This document shows positions 47,950 through 60,249 of a stretch of DNA of 64,000 nt, in pieces. Where the stretch lies: the NCBI RefSeq assembly GCF_000699445.3, contig NC_067200.1, positions 744,001 through 808,000 on the forward strand. The letters run 5' to 3'. How positions within the stretch are numbered: position 1 is the stretch's first letter; each line of letters begins with the position of its first letter. Below the pieces are notes generated by a model, which ran no database searches, had not been told where the DNA came from, and was given only the letters and a program-made list of their open reading frames with translations. The position numbers and the translations under genes were made by a program. This stretch comes from Schistosoma haematobium. Taxonomy: Eukaryota; Platyhelminthes; Trematoda; Strigeidida; Schistosomatidae.

Positions 47950-50210
47950 ATGAACGTCATTCCATGCTATGACGCTACCAACAATTACGGTCAGTCGTTG
48001 AGAAATGCCTACAAAAGACTTGACCATTCTGAAGAGTATCTCAAATGCCTAGTTTAAACTGAACAACACCGGGTATGAAGACATCATGGGACGATATGAA
48101 CTAGTAGAAATATGAATGAAAATGGTGAGAGATTTGCAAGCATATGTGCCTTCAATAAACTGGTCATAAGTGGAATTATATTCTCACACAAGCGCATCCA
48201 CAAAATCACATGAACTTCACTGGATCACACAACACTAAACCAAATCGACCATCTCTGCATCAACAAAGCGTTCAGGAGGACGATGGAGGACGTGCGAACC
48301 AAGAGAGGAGCTGAAATAGCATCAGATCATCACTTGCTGATCGCCAAGATGAAATTGAAACGCAAGAAGAACTGGAAAACGGGGCGGACGATATCATAAA
48401 AGTTCAATACGGCCATTCTTTAGGAGACTGACAAACTCAACAAATTCAAAATAGTCCTAAGCAATTAGTTCCAGGCCTTTCATGATCTCCTCAATGGAGA
48501 AGGACCTACTATGGAGAGCAACTGGAAGGGGATCAAAGAAGCAATCACTTCAACATGTCATGAGGTCGTGGGCCACAAGAATCAGCATTACAAAGAATGG
48601 ATCACTGTTGATACACTGGATAAGATTCAAGAAAGGAGGAACAAGAAGTCAGCAATCAATACCAGTCGAACAAGAGCAGAAAAACCAAGGCACAAGCTGA
48701 ATACACGGAAATAAACAAACAAGTGAAGAGGAGCATCAGAACCGACAAACGTCAATATGTGGAAGATTTAGCAACGACGGCGGAAAAGGCTTCAAGAGAA
48801 GGAAACATGAGACAATTGTATGACACGACAAAGAAACTCTCTGGAAATCGCCCCAAACCAGAACGACCAGTGAAAAGCAAGGAAGGCAAGGTAATCACCA
48901 ACACTGATGAACAACGAAACAGGTGGGTAGAACACTTCAAAGAACTTTTGAATCGACCAGCTCCACTGAACACACCCAACATCGAAGCAGCAACAACGGA
49001 CCTCCCAATCAATGTTGGCCCACCAACAATTGAAGAAATCAGCATGGCCATCAAACAAATCAAGAGTGGCAAAGCAGCAGGACCAGACAACATTCCAGCA
49101 CAGGCACTGAAAGCAGACGTAGCGGTAACTGCAAGCATGCTCCACATTCTCTTCAATAAGATTTAGGATGAGGAACAGGTACCAAAAGACTGGAAAGAAG
49201 GAATTCTGATCAAAATACCGAAGAAAGGCGATCTCAGCAACTGTGATAACTACAGATGCATCAATCTTCTCTCAATACCGAGAAAAGTCTTCAACGGGGT
49301 ATTGTTAAACAGGATAAAGGACTCCGTAGACGCCCAACTCCGTGCCCAACAGGCAGGATTCCGTAAGGATAGATCATGTACAAACCAAATCGCAATTCTA
49401 TGGATCATAGTGGAACAATTAATTGAATGGAACTCATCGCTCTACATCAACTTCATTGACTACGGAAAAGCACTAAATAGCGTGGACAGAACAACACTAA
49501 GGAAGATTCTTTGACACTACGGCGTGCCTCAGAAGATAGTCAATATCATACGGAATTCCTATGACGGATTAAACTGCAAAATCGTGCATGGAGGACAGTC
49601 GACAAAGTCGTTCGAGATGAAGACCGGTGTTAGGCAAGGTTGCTTACTCTCACCCTTTCTCTTTCTTCTGGTGATCGACTGGATCATGAAGACGTCAACA
49701 TCTCAAGGGAAAAACGGGATACAGTGGACATCTAGGATGCGGCTGGACGATCTAGACTTCGCAGATGATCTGGCCCTCCTATCGCAATCGCAACAACAAA
49801 CGCAGGAGAATACGACCAGTGTAGCAGCAGCCTCAGCAGCAATAGGCCTCAATATGCACAAAGGGAAAAGCAAGATTCTTCGATACAACACAGAATGCAC
49901 CAATCCAGTCACAATTGACGGAGAAGATTTGGAAGATGTAAAAACCTTGACATATTTGGGCAGCATCATTGATGAACACGCTGGATCTGATGCAGATGTG
50001 AAGGCGTGGATCGGCAAAGCAAGATCAGCATATTTACAACTGAGGAACATCTGGAACTCAAAGCAGCTGTCAACCAACACTAAGATCAGGAGAGAAAATT
50101 AACAAGAACTGGATGGAATTAGAAAAGAGGTTCAAGGACAGAGTGGGTTGAAGAATGCTGGTCGACGGCCTATGCTACATTAGAAGTAACGTTTGCCTGG
50201 ATAAAAAGTA
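47950..50210 (+). pseudogene. RTE-type LINE (family A), longest copy
   Basis: On the plus strand: endonuclease C-terminal part in shifted frames (NTGYEDIMG near 48,065; IDHLCINKAFRRTMEDVRTK and SDHHLLIAKMKLK to 48,370). Linker MKRSIRTDKRQYVEDL to RWVEHFKELLNRPAPL (48,723-48,960). RT: IKSGKAAGPDNIPAQAL; after a stop at 49,164 QAGFRKDRSCTNQIA; after a stop at 49,512 TGVRQGCLLSPFLFLL and catalytic LDDLDFADDLALL (about 49,760). Thumb YLGSIIDEHAGSDADVK to 50,100. The C-terminal tail jumps from IRREN to NWMELEKRF, a deletion of roughly 100 residues relative to 25.0 kb. The element starts at the palindrome edge, so its 5' end is truncated. Confidence 0.88.
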
Positions 50211-51030
50211 TATTTCTTGCACTCGGTATTTAATGGAATCTTCTCAGTGAATTCTGCAGAAGCAATGCATTATACATCATATCTTGGTTGGATGATTACC
50301 CACCTAGAAGGTCCTAACATATTATCGTCATATATAAACCACCGAATTCAACTGTTCATTCGACACCTCTCACTTTTTCGATTCTGTTTAAGCGATAAGT
50401 GTATGACATTTCTATGTAGAAGAACTAGAAAGAGGCTAGAGAATCAGTATACATTATTCAAGTATTAAATATATCAATAATAAATGGAGTCAGTAAATAA
50501 TTCATGTTAAAGAATTATACTAGACATCCACTGATGTGTATATATACACTGACAAATCAACCATGATACAGAGTTACATCCCGCATCAATACACAAATAT
50601 ATATATACAATAAAAAACTACAACTTACTTATGCCTTAGACGATAGACAACAAGAAGATTGGCCAAAAGGAATATTCATATTCCAAGTACAGAGCCTAAG
50701 TCAACTAAGAATAAAGAAAAAAGAGCTTTTATAAATATACATTTCAAAGAAATAGAAATATTTCCTGTTCAAATATTCAGTGGACAAATGACAAACAAAC
50801 AAACATGCACTATGAACCATCAGACTGTAAAACGCAAGTTTGGAACATGCTCTCTTCATTGACCAAGTAAAATCGGATTGTAGTATCAACTAGCTGTGAA
50901 GTGAAAAAACAAAAATATGTACTTGACAAAAACAAAATAGATTGCATGCATAAAGATATTTTTGTAAAACGTATAATACAATGAAGTATAAATAACTCAT
51001 TGGTAAATCTCTACAGACACACAGGATTGA
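50211..51030. other. Non-coding stretch between two RTE elements
   Basis: AT-rich with short TA-type runs near 50,540 and 50,597. Nothing else recognised. Confidence 0.5.
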
Positions 51031-54000
51031 CGTGCAAAAACTGACCAGACATCACCCACAAATGCCCTGGTACAGCCGAGATTAGGGAGAGTTTGCTCTC
51101 CCTCTCGAAATACTCTCACACGGACACGCATTTACAGCCTCTGCCAGGGAAGTCCTACTCACCGCCTTCTCATGGCAGGGGTTTTGTTTACGAAAATGAG
51201 ACGACGAAAAGCGAATGTCCGGCGCTTTAACCGGATCCCAAACCAATGGTGCACATGGGCTCCAGTATCCTGAGGGAACAAATGGCGTATGAACCAATTT
51301 TCGGTCACCGGCTACCATAGGATTGCATCTCCTTACGATGCTCCACTGCCTTGTGGGTTAGACCTTTAGGTCAAAGGCTCGGGGTGTGCACCCCCCCCAA
51401 GATAACCACCTGCTTCGGTTTGAGCAGCCGGGCAGTATCACAGCCCACACACAAATGATGAACTTTCTATGTCTATGGAAATTACTTTTCTCGCCTCGAA
51501 AAACTATCTATTGATTCAAATTATTATCATTACAATTATATTCATTATTAGTACGATTATTATCAACACTATTATTGTCATTATTATTATTATTTTCCAC
51601 ATTATTCACTCTCTTTTATACTTATACAGCGGCTCGTCTTTAGTGGAAATTCGACTCTATCTAAACGTTCTCGAGTCACTTTTCGGTTGAAAATTGTATT
51701 TTACCATCGAATATAAAACTGAAGCAGTTGTTCTGAAACCACGTGCGACATTCAAACTGGCTGCCTTCAACGTTCGCACACTTATGCAGGTCGGCCAACA
51801 GATAGGGCTGGCTATGTCTTTGGAAAGTCTTAATATCGATGTCTGCTGTCTATCCGATACCCGTATTCAAGACTCTGGTGAAGTACTACAAATTCGCCCT
51901 CCATCTGTCGCTTCGAAAACTTGTTTTACGTGCGCTTATCCGGGGACCCTGTGGCATCTTCGTCTGGTCTTGCGGGCGTTGGTGTCGCACTAAGCGCTAG
52001 AGCTGAGGCAGCACTAGTCGATTGGATCCCCATTAACAGTCGGTTATGTGCTGTTAGATTAGAAAGTTCCATCAAAGTGAGAGGAAATCGGCGTGAGAAA
52101 CGATGACTTTTTGTCATCTCTGCATATGCCCCGACAGACTGCAGCCTGGATGTAATCAAGGATGAATTCTACCACCAGTTAACTGTTCTTCTCCAGAAAG
52201 TGCGTTCGACAGATATTGTAGTACTAGCCGGAGACTTGAATGCTCAGGTCGGGCGTCTAGGCACAGAAGAGAGTCGTTTAGGTGGCCGATGGGGACTCGT
52301 TGATCGCAGGTCAGATAACATGGACCGTCTACTGCAACTGTGCACAGACCACAACCTGTTTCTGGTTAGCACTAACTTTCTGCACAGCACTGGGTTTCTT
52401 CTGGTTCCTTACAACACATTGAAACCCGTCGGTCTACTCCGGGTGACCGTGAGTTCGACCACAAACGAAGGATGTTACGTAAGGAAATCGGGCAAAGCTT
52501 GCGTAAGGACCGAGAAGCCTGGTGGTCGGAGCGTGCTAATGAGCTGGAAGCAGCAGCTGCATCTGGTAATTACCGGAAGCTCTTCCAACTCATCCGAGCC
52601 ACTGGCAGCAAGATGTCTGGTGTGAGCGAAACAATCTACAAGGATGATGGGATGCCAATCACTAACATCCATCGACATCTTGGACGATGGGCAGAATTTT
52701 TCGAAGGGCAGTTCAATTGGCCTGCTGCTCCGGCAACATCGGTCAGACTGTCCTGCCCTCCATGGCCGATGACGATTGATCCACCAAATGAGGCGGAAGT
52801 CCACAAGGAACTCCAACTCTTGAAGCGTCACAAATCACCTGGCCCAGATGACTTACCTCCGGCTCTTTTTAAAGATGGTGGTGACATTTTGACTAAGGAA
52901 CTGACGACGTTGTTTACAAAGGTTTGGGTGTTAGAGAGTGCACCAACGTCATGGAATGAGTCGATAGTTGTCCCTATCTTTAAAAAGGCTTCACGTCGTT
53001 CCTGTAACAACTATCAGGGGATAAGTCTACTTCCGATTGCGTCCAAGCTATTGGCTTCCGTCATACTTCGTAGGTAGTTCAAAACCCGAGAAAGATTGAC
53101 TCGCGAGGAGCAGGCTGGTTTTCGTTCTGGTCGAGGATGTATTGATCATATCTTCACCCTCCGCCAAATGTTAGAACACCGTCATACTTATCAAAGGCCA
53201 ACAATCGTAGTGTATCTTGACATCAAGGCTCCCTTCGATTCGTTGGATAGGACTGTTCTCTGGGATTGTCTATTGAAGAAGGGTGTGCCTGAGAAGTTTA
53301 TTAACATCCTAAAAGCCCTACATAAAAACACCTCAGGCAGAGTGAGGGCATATAACCACCTTTCTCCATTGTTCTATTCCAGCAGTTTGGTTAGGCAGGG
53401 TTGCCCAATCTCACCATTCCTCCTCAACTTTGCCATCGATGACATTCTTGAAACAGCTCTGATGGATGTAAGTACTGGCAATGTGGATCTGTTGCCTAGA
53501 GAAAGACTTCTCGACCTTGAGTAGGCGGATGATATTGTCTTACTGTACGATAACGCCCAAGGCATGCAATCCGCACTTAATCGGTTGGCAATCAGTGTCC
53601 GTAGGTATGGTATGTGCTTTGCACATTCCAATTGCAAAGTACTCCTACAAGACTGGCAGGATTCCAATCCTGTACTCACCCTGGATGGTGAGCAGATAGA
53701 AGTAGTTGAGAAGTTCGTGTATCTGGGTAGCTGCATAAGTGCTGGTCGGGGTGTGAGTGATGAGATCAGTGCACGTATAGTGAAAGCCAGAGCGGCTAAT
53801 GCCAATCTGGGCCTCCTCTGGCGCCTTCGTGATGTTAGTCTGGCTGTAAAAGGCCGGATCTACAACGCGTCGGTGAGAGCAGTTTTGCTCTATGCTTGTG
53901 AAACCTGGTCTCTCCGAGTTGAGGACGTTAGACGACTCTCTGTGTTCGATCATCATTGTCTCCGAAGGATTGCTGACATCCAGTGGCAACACCATGTTAG

Positions 54001-54060
54001 TAATGTAGAGATTCGGCATCGTGTGATCGGGCACAGAGATGATAATGCATTCAAAAACAC
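51030..54060 (+). pseudogene. RTE-type LINE (family B), near full length
   Basis: The 5' UTR from about 51,030 includes the segment shared with 4.34-4.77 kb. Endonuclease: FNVRTLMQVGQQIGLAMSLE (51,760), frameshift at about 51,925, VRLESSIKVRGNRREKR, stop at 52,104, VISAYAPTDC, VVLAGDLNAQVGRLGTEESR. At about 52,385 some 430 bases present at 3.3-3.75 kb are missing. RT: EAWWSERANELEAAAASGN, RHKSPGPDDLPPALFKDGG (52,830), QAGFRSGRGCIDHIF (53,110), AIDDILET. The catalytic site reads LE-stop-ADDIVLL (stop at 53,522, normally Tyr). Thumb YLGSCISAGRGVSDEISARI and VRAVLLYACETWSLRVEDVR to about 54,030. Several stops and frameshifts make it inactive. Confidence 0.88.
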
Positions 54061-56097
54061 CTTGTCTGTATTAAAAGAACTCCATCTCTTTTTAATATTT
54101 TTCCTCTATCTCTACTATCAAATTCTGCCTAATGGCTTCCTCTTACATAGTTCTAGTCATGTGCAACGTAGAATCTGATACATAGGTATGTCAGCTCAAG
54201 TTGTCATGACTTATTAGCAAAGAAAAATAAAATTATCGAGACAAATTCCAGATTACTAACAGTAGTAATAACATTTGTGGTAGTAGGAAAGATTAGGTAC
54301 ATGCAAAGAAATAAGGTATAAAGAGATTTTGTGACACAGGTTAGTTCCAAAAGCAAGAAAAGGAGTGAATGTATATGGATCATACATACTACTAGTAATT
54401 CTGAGGATACAAATAAATTCTATAATTTATTGAAATTTCGATTCATTCATACATCATTTTATGATAATAGAAAGAGACTATAGACAATCAATTTCACTTC
54501 TCTCAATTGATGTATTCAGTTAGAAAGGTAAGTTAAGGTGAGTGAAGTGAAGCGAGGTGAAGTAGCATGCAATAATCTTTGTCGTAACAAATAACTAACT
54601 GAATAAATAAATAAATAAACCAGTGAATTAACCAATCAACAATAAATCAACGATTTCGTTGAGTATTTTTGAAGTTTCAATGTGATGTGTTTTTATTCTT
54701 CAAACAACTTCAAGTTGGTTTCCATTTCATATTCATAAAAGGACTGTGTTATACTTGAGTTGATCTAGAATAGTTTCAATATTCAGTCATTGTAATGCAT
54801 TCAACATTTACGGTTATTTTCTTGTTGTTGTCTAACAGTAAATCAACGACCAGTACATATAGAAGTTTAATTAATTATCCCTAAAGATTTCGTCATTTCA
54901 ATTCATCATCAATCGGTGACGAAATTCGAAATGATTCAATGGTTAGATGGTGTCATTTTCACTGATGAAACTTGAAGATCATGGATACATTTGTTTCAAT
55001 GTATCTTGATTCTTGATAATCATTAAACTAATGTCAACGCAAAAATTTCAGAAATTCTCATTGTGGAAATTAATACAAGATATCAAGACGAAGAGAGTTC
55101 TTTTAAACTCGATCTTTATTAAACTTTACTCTGATACACGATACTACGTAAAACATTTATGACATATTCATAAAACACAATGAAATAAACAGTTATATAT
55201 TGTAGTTGATATCATGAAGTTACTGTAACAAAACAATCATTGAAAACCAATAGGCACTAGGCAACTGTTTCGTCTTAATATAAGACTTTTGAATAGTGTA
55301 AATCCACAAGCCTAACATAGATCAAGCTCAAAAACAAAACACCTAATAGCCTCTCTATAAGCTTTCGATCACTGAGTCAAGAACGATCGTTTTGAAATGA
55401 CGCTGGAATTGCTTCTTTACACGAATGAGACAAATATCTACACACGATACCGTGCCAGTGTCCATTCTACAGCACTTCAAAACAACTTTGATCACGAACA
55501 CGTGACTGATCACACTAGAACGTGCGTATATTTCAACGACAATAACGAACAATAAGAAATAATAATGTGATAGAAAACATGTGACACATCTCATACTTGT
55601 CAGACCATCTACTAGTTTGACTAGGTAAACAATCAATCAGTATTTTTATCAGTTACACATCAGGTCTACGTTTTTACAACTCAGCTAGCAGTAAGCCTCA
55701 GTAATGAGTAATTTTGAGAAGTATTACATAGAGTCCTAGTAACAGGCTATGATCAATGTAGTTCAGTTATATCGGGTCTGAGGCAACTACACATCAATAT
55801 CACTAGATAATGATTTCGTAATGCTGTAAGTTGACTGACTGACTGACTGTCTTCACAAGCATCAACCATTAGGTCCCAACTGGTTAGTATAAGGATTGAT
55901 GTCTCGCCATCAAGTCTGAAATTCTTTGAATGGTTCATCAGTGTAAAATACTGAACAGTTCAATGCTACAATGAATGAAATAGCCATTTAATGTTTCCTC
56001 ATTTTCAATTATTATCTGTCTACAATCAGTCCATCATGTGTATAACATAAACATTTAAACAATCACTGTAATAAACAAAAAACAAACTAATGCTTAC
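54061..56097. other. Non-coding stretch with small tandem repeats
   Basis: An AATA-type run lies near 54,600-54,620 and (GACT)n near 55,833-55,849. No gene recognised. Downstream exons of the minus-strand candidate at 56.1 kb might lie here but none was identified. Confidence 0.45.
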
Positions 56098-56508
56098 CAA
56101 TATATTCTAACACTATGCCTTTTCCATGAATAATATATGGATCTAATAAATTTCAATTTGATGTAAACTGTCAACCGTATACATTACTGATTGGATCATA
56201 AATTTGCTCAACTAAATATGATTCATCTGGTGCACATAATTTATTATAATCTATTGAATTCAATGAAAAGGATCCAGAGGAGATCGAAGAAGGAGAAGAT
56301 AATGATGAATTGATCATTTCTACTTCTGGTAATTTTGTTTTTGTCTTTGTGGCGATTGTTTTCAATGTGGAATTATTGATTAAACAAAAACGAATTATTG
56401 GTATATTGTTAATTATACCGTTATAAACATTAGATATACGATCATCCACTAATAAATAATCATGACTACATACAATTCCAGGATTTGATGGACATGCTGA
56501 TCCAGTAG
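56098..56508 (-). CDS. Two exons of an unidentified, probably extracellular protein (partial)
   Basis: Exon 56,508-56,176 follows an acceptor TTTACATTAG. It reads TGSACPSNPGIVCSHDYLLV, IPIIRFCLINNSTLKT, a Ser-rich stretch and KLCAPDESYLVEQIYDPISN. Exon 56,142-56,098 reads DPYIIHGKGIVLEYIG and ends at a strong GTAAGC donor. Between them, 56,175-56,143 is a 33-nt GT-AG segment that holds two in-frame TGA codons, so splicing it out restores the frame. Its donor (GTTGAC) is weak. Spaced Cys, the DYLLVDD wording and IIHGKGIVLEYI hint at a CUB-like domain, but this is tentative. Start, end and further exons were not found. A pseudogene is possible. Confidence 0.4.
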
Positions 56509-56569
56509 CTAATGTAAAGGAACAAAAGTACAAACAGCATAAGTTGTGATGAATTGTATGGTGTTATGA

Positions 56570-56700
56570 GGTTTATATCAATCCATTTCAATCACACTTG
56601 ATTAATTCAACCATTAAAAAACGGATAAACGCGTGACGGATGCTACACATTTTGACAGATATAAGTAGTATGTAACTCCAAAATGAAATAGTGTGCCTGT
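56570..56700 (-). repeat. Repeat R, copy 4
   Basis: Minus strand ACATACTACTTATATCTGTC block, matching 7.98 and 40.82 kb. Confidence 0.5.
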
Positions 56701-57149
56701 TAGCAAACGTTTCAGATTGAATTACGAAAAAACATAAAAGGAAACGGTGAGGAATTACAACGACATTTGAATATGAAGAATGAAGAAGTATGTGCACGAC
56801 AACTGAAAGGAGACTTGCAAATAAAGGACTTAATTTTACGAAAGCATTGTGATATTTGACGTTATATGATAAATTGGTTATCCCCACAAAAGTGTTCGTT
56901 CAGTGCATTCGAATATTGTGTAATAACGTTTTATTGTTAATAGCACTGATTAACGCTGACAGTTATTATATTTTCATCAACTGAATTAAATAAATTAAAC
57001 AGTTACTTTTGACAGCCTCTACTCCTATTTTCATATCATACTATGACGTTTTTCTAGCTTATTAGTACCAACGTGAAGACAGTTCTACCTCGAGAAATAA
57101 AACAACCATCATCAAAAATGCACAAGTATTTATAAACAATTATATACGT
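56701..57149. other. Non-coding stretch, nothing recognised
   Basis: No ORF or repeat supported. Confidence 0.45.
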
Positions 57150-57450
57150 AAAGTATTTAATGTCCGTATGGCGGATACCATCAGAAACAGCCAACTGTGC
57201 GAGAGAACAAACTAGCTTCTAAATGAAGAGGAAATTAGGAAATGACGCTGGATAAGACATGTATTGCAGAAATCATCAAACTGAATCGCGAGGCATGTTC
57301 TTATTTGCAATGAAAGGGAGGATCAGAAGCAGACATCAAAAGAATCAATTGCAACTGGAAAGGATTTTTCAGAACAGAGTTCCAGGAAGAATTCTGATAG
57401 GGCGGCCTAAGCTCCTCACGAGGGTTAACAAGCGCAAGTAATGATGCCAA
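57150..57450 (+). pseudogene. RTE-type LINE (family A), 3' fragment
   Basis: Broken plus-strand frames parallel the C-terminal tail of family A: DTIRNSQL-like and RENKLASK near 57,180-57,220 (compare [12 protein letters not shown]), RWIRHVLQKSSN near 57,240-57,280, and a CNWKGF/RTEFQEEF stretch near 57,350-57,390. 5'-truncated and frameshifted. Confidence 0.6.
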
Positions 57451-57589
57451 GCTAGGTTAATTACATTAATTTTACATTGAATTTAATCCAAACATAAAGA
57501 ATGCCTTTGATGTAAAAAAAGTAAGCCCATATCAACAAAAATATATTTGTATATATATTTTGAGAGCAAGAGAGATGGAAAGGTCAGCG

Positions 57590-58400
57590 GATATAGGTAG
57601 TAGCAAACAATTGTTCAGACTTTTTAAGGAAACCGGTATTAGGAACTCAACTGTTGCGAAACTTTCTCAGAAAAAGACGGATACATTATACTTTCTCAAT
57701 CCAGGAGATTGGATCGATGGGTAGAACACTTTAGGGATCAGTTCAACTGGCCTTCTATCACACTTCGCTTTCACACGACCTCCAGTCAACCTGAATGGCA
57801 AGTTAATCTAGGTCCTCCGCCTCTTTACGAAGTTGTAAAAGCCATAGGAAATCTGAAGCGAGAGAGAGCAGCAGGCCCAAACAGGTTTACTCCTGAGATT
57901 TTTAAGGATGGTGGTTCAGTATTAGCAAGAAAATTAACCGAGGTCTTAGGTAGAATTTGGGAACTGGACGTAATCCCATCTGACTGGTCTCAATCACTGA
58001 TTGTGCCAGTCTATAAGGACGGACAAAAGTCCTCTTGTCACAATCACAGAGGAATCAGTTTGACTAATATAGTGTCTAAAATATAAGCTTCAATAATACT
58101 TCGACGCCTAATCAAAGCTCATGAAGAACAGACTAGAGAAAATCAGGCTGGTTCTCGACTTGGACGTGGTTGTATGGACCAGATATTCACACTACGTCAG
58201 GTCCCAGAACATAGACACACATTCAGACGCCCCACAATCGAAGCATTTCTCGACCTTAAGGCGGCATTCGACTCTGTTGATCGTGAGGTTCTATGGCAGT
58301 GTTTGTCACTGAAAGGAGTATCAAAGAAGTACATTAACCTTATAAAGGCTCTCTACTCGAACACAACTGGTACAGTGAGAGCTTATGGCGAACTGTCATC
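57590..58400 (+). pseudogene. RTE-type LINE (family C), reverse transcriptase N-terminal half
   Basis: On the plus strand: SKQLFRLFKETGIRNS (57,600), RWVEHFRDQFNWPSITLRF (57,712), LKRERAAGPNRFTPEIFKDG, SDWSQSLIVPVYKDGQKSS, GISLTNIVSKI then a stop at 58,084. After a frameshift NQAGSRLGRGCMDQIFTLRQ, FLDLKAAFDSVDREVLWQCL and LYSNTTGTVRAYGELSSEL. The RT palm ends abruptly at about 58,400 before the catalytic YADD, where gag sequence takes over in the same frame. Confidence 0.8.
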
Positions 58401-58575
58401 AGAATTGATTTGTGAGATAGTTGACAAAGATAAGGACAATTTTGGTAAATGTTTGTTCTGTGGCAAGTTTCACGCATATCCTTTATGTGTATTTCGTAAG
58501 TTGAAATGTTTTAAATATGGTGAGATTGGACACATTCAATTATTTTGTAACACTACTGTTCATCTTAAGCTTTAG
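58400..58575 (+). pseudogene. Gag zinc-knuckle segment fused to the RTE frame
   Basis: In frame after the RT piece: CLFCGKFHAYPLCVFRKLKC, FKYGEIGHIQLFC and NTTVHLKL stop. The wording resembles the two zinc knuckles of schistosome gag-like LTR proteins (second knuckle normally CFKCGEIGHIQSVC). The second Cys of that knuckle is Tyr here. It is probably the same LTR family as the ORF at 6.8-7.3 kb. Truncated on both sides. Confidence 0.6.
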
Positions 58576-60240
58576 AAACTGTCGACTGTGTTCCGTAGAT
58601 TTGTAACTGTGCAAACTACTTAAGAGTCAAGGGAATACATTATACGGAAAAACCTGCGAGTCTGATGTAACAATCAGCATGAAAAGCAAGATAAGCATCA
58701 GATAAATTTTGGTGGACCAAATTAAGCTTAGTGAGTGATCTTGAAATATTGTCTGCGACTTGATGAAAATAAAACTATTGTAAGTGTTTCCAATGCCTCA
58801 GAAGGTAACACTTAATTCTCACATTGCAAATTTGAGAAATATTACGGTGTGTGCTACTGATATGGATGGATATATGTAGTTGGTTTCGTCAATCGAAAGT
58901 GAAGTACTTGTCAACAGGATGTAGGATGAAAATGATAACTACTTTGATGTGTGAAATTCATTGTTGTGCTGGAACTGACACCTATGGTGGGATGATAGGC
59001 CAGTGAACGATTTTGTGCGCGTCATAAATAGATGCTTCGAAGTTATCGTTGAGTGTGTATTGGTAGAATGACCAGAAAAGCAGCATAGCGACTGTGTTGA
59101 CGAGATATACGCAAGTGTACTCCTTTTCATTACTGAAGCCTAACGTGGTTTATGTCGTTTGAGCGATATGTGCGCGACCTCGTCTGTTACCAAACCGTAC
59201 TAATGCGCTATAAATATACCGATAAATACGATTATTCATGATGGGTGGGTGAGACTGACTTTTATGTGGCGAACAAGTGTGCATCTTTGAAACATCAGCT
59301 CTTAACTACATGTTCTGCCGTACACTGTTTCGGGAATAGTATATTAATTTGAAAACGTTTATAGTTGATGGATGATACAGCATGCTGGTTTATATGTGAA
59401 CGAATAGATAAGATGAACACAATGGTTATTTATCGGCTAGTAATGTGGTGTCGAATATCTGATGTGTATATTAACATTAAAGTAAGGATCTTCGAACAAA
59501 ACAAAAATCAGCTGATGTTTCGTCCAGACTGTCTCTAAATAAGTAGGAAGATGACGATTACTGAGTACAGATGCGATGAATAAACAAATGTTGCATAACG
59601 AGAAAATTAGTTCATACTACCGAAATTATGACTCAAAACCTATGTCTATGATAGAGCTGCTAACCTTTGCCAATGGTGAGACGGTTGCCACCATGCCGTT
59701 ATAGAATGCAGGAGGTTTGCTTGACTGCTTAGACTAACGCTTTGTGTGCCCACGCGTGCTGCTAGACCGCCAATTTATTTACCAGGTTGTTCAGTGTACG
59801 GGCAGTTTATAAATATGTCGGAGATATATGACATATGATAGCCATAATTCCACAAACATGAACGATGTTAATTGAACCATTTATGTGATAAATTATCCAG
59901 AACATAATAAACGAGGTAAGTACTGGAAGGAATGAAACTGAAAGACTTGACAAAAATCTACTTCTGGACTGGCTCCATGTTGGTATTAAACTACATACTC
60001 AGTACAACCTCACGCTTCAGGACATATGTAGCTGATAGATTCAATTTCATCCGCGAACAAATAGGGCCATCACAATGAACGTTCGTGCCATCAACTATAA
60101 ACTTTGCTGATTTAGCTTTCAGGACACGAATTTCTAATAACCGAAAAGAATATATAAACTGGGTATAAACGGAATGAGATATAATGGTTCCCTTTCGAGC
60201 TGGAGATGAAGAACGTTGCAGCCTTGAACACCAAGACTAT
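58576..60240. other. Non-coding stretch with a repeat R fragment
   Basis: A repeat R block (minus strand CATATCAGTAGCACACACC) lies at 58,846-58,870. GC content rises somewhat toward 59.1-60.2 kb. No gene recognised. Confidence 0.45.
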
Positions 60241-60249
60241 AGTTTTTCC

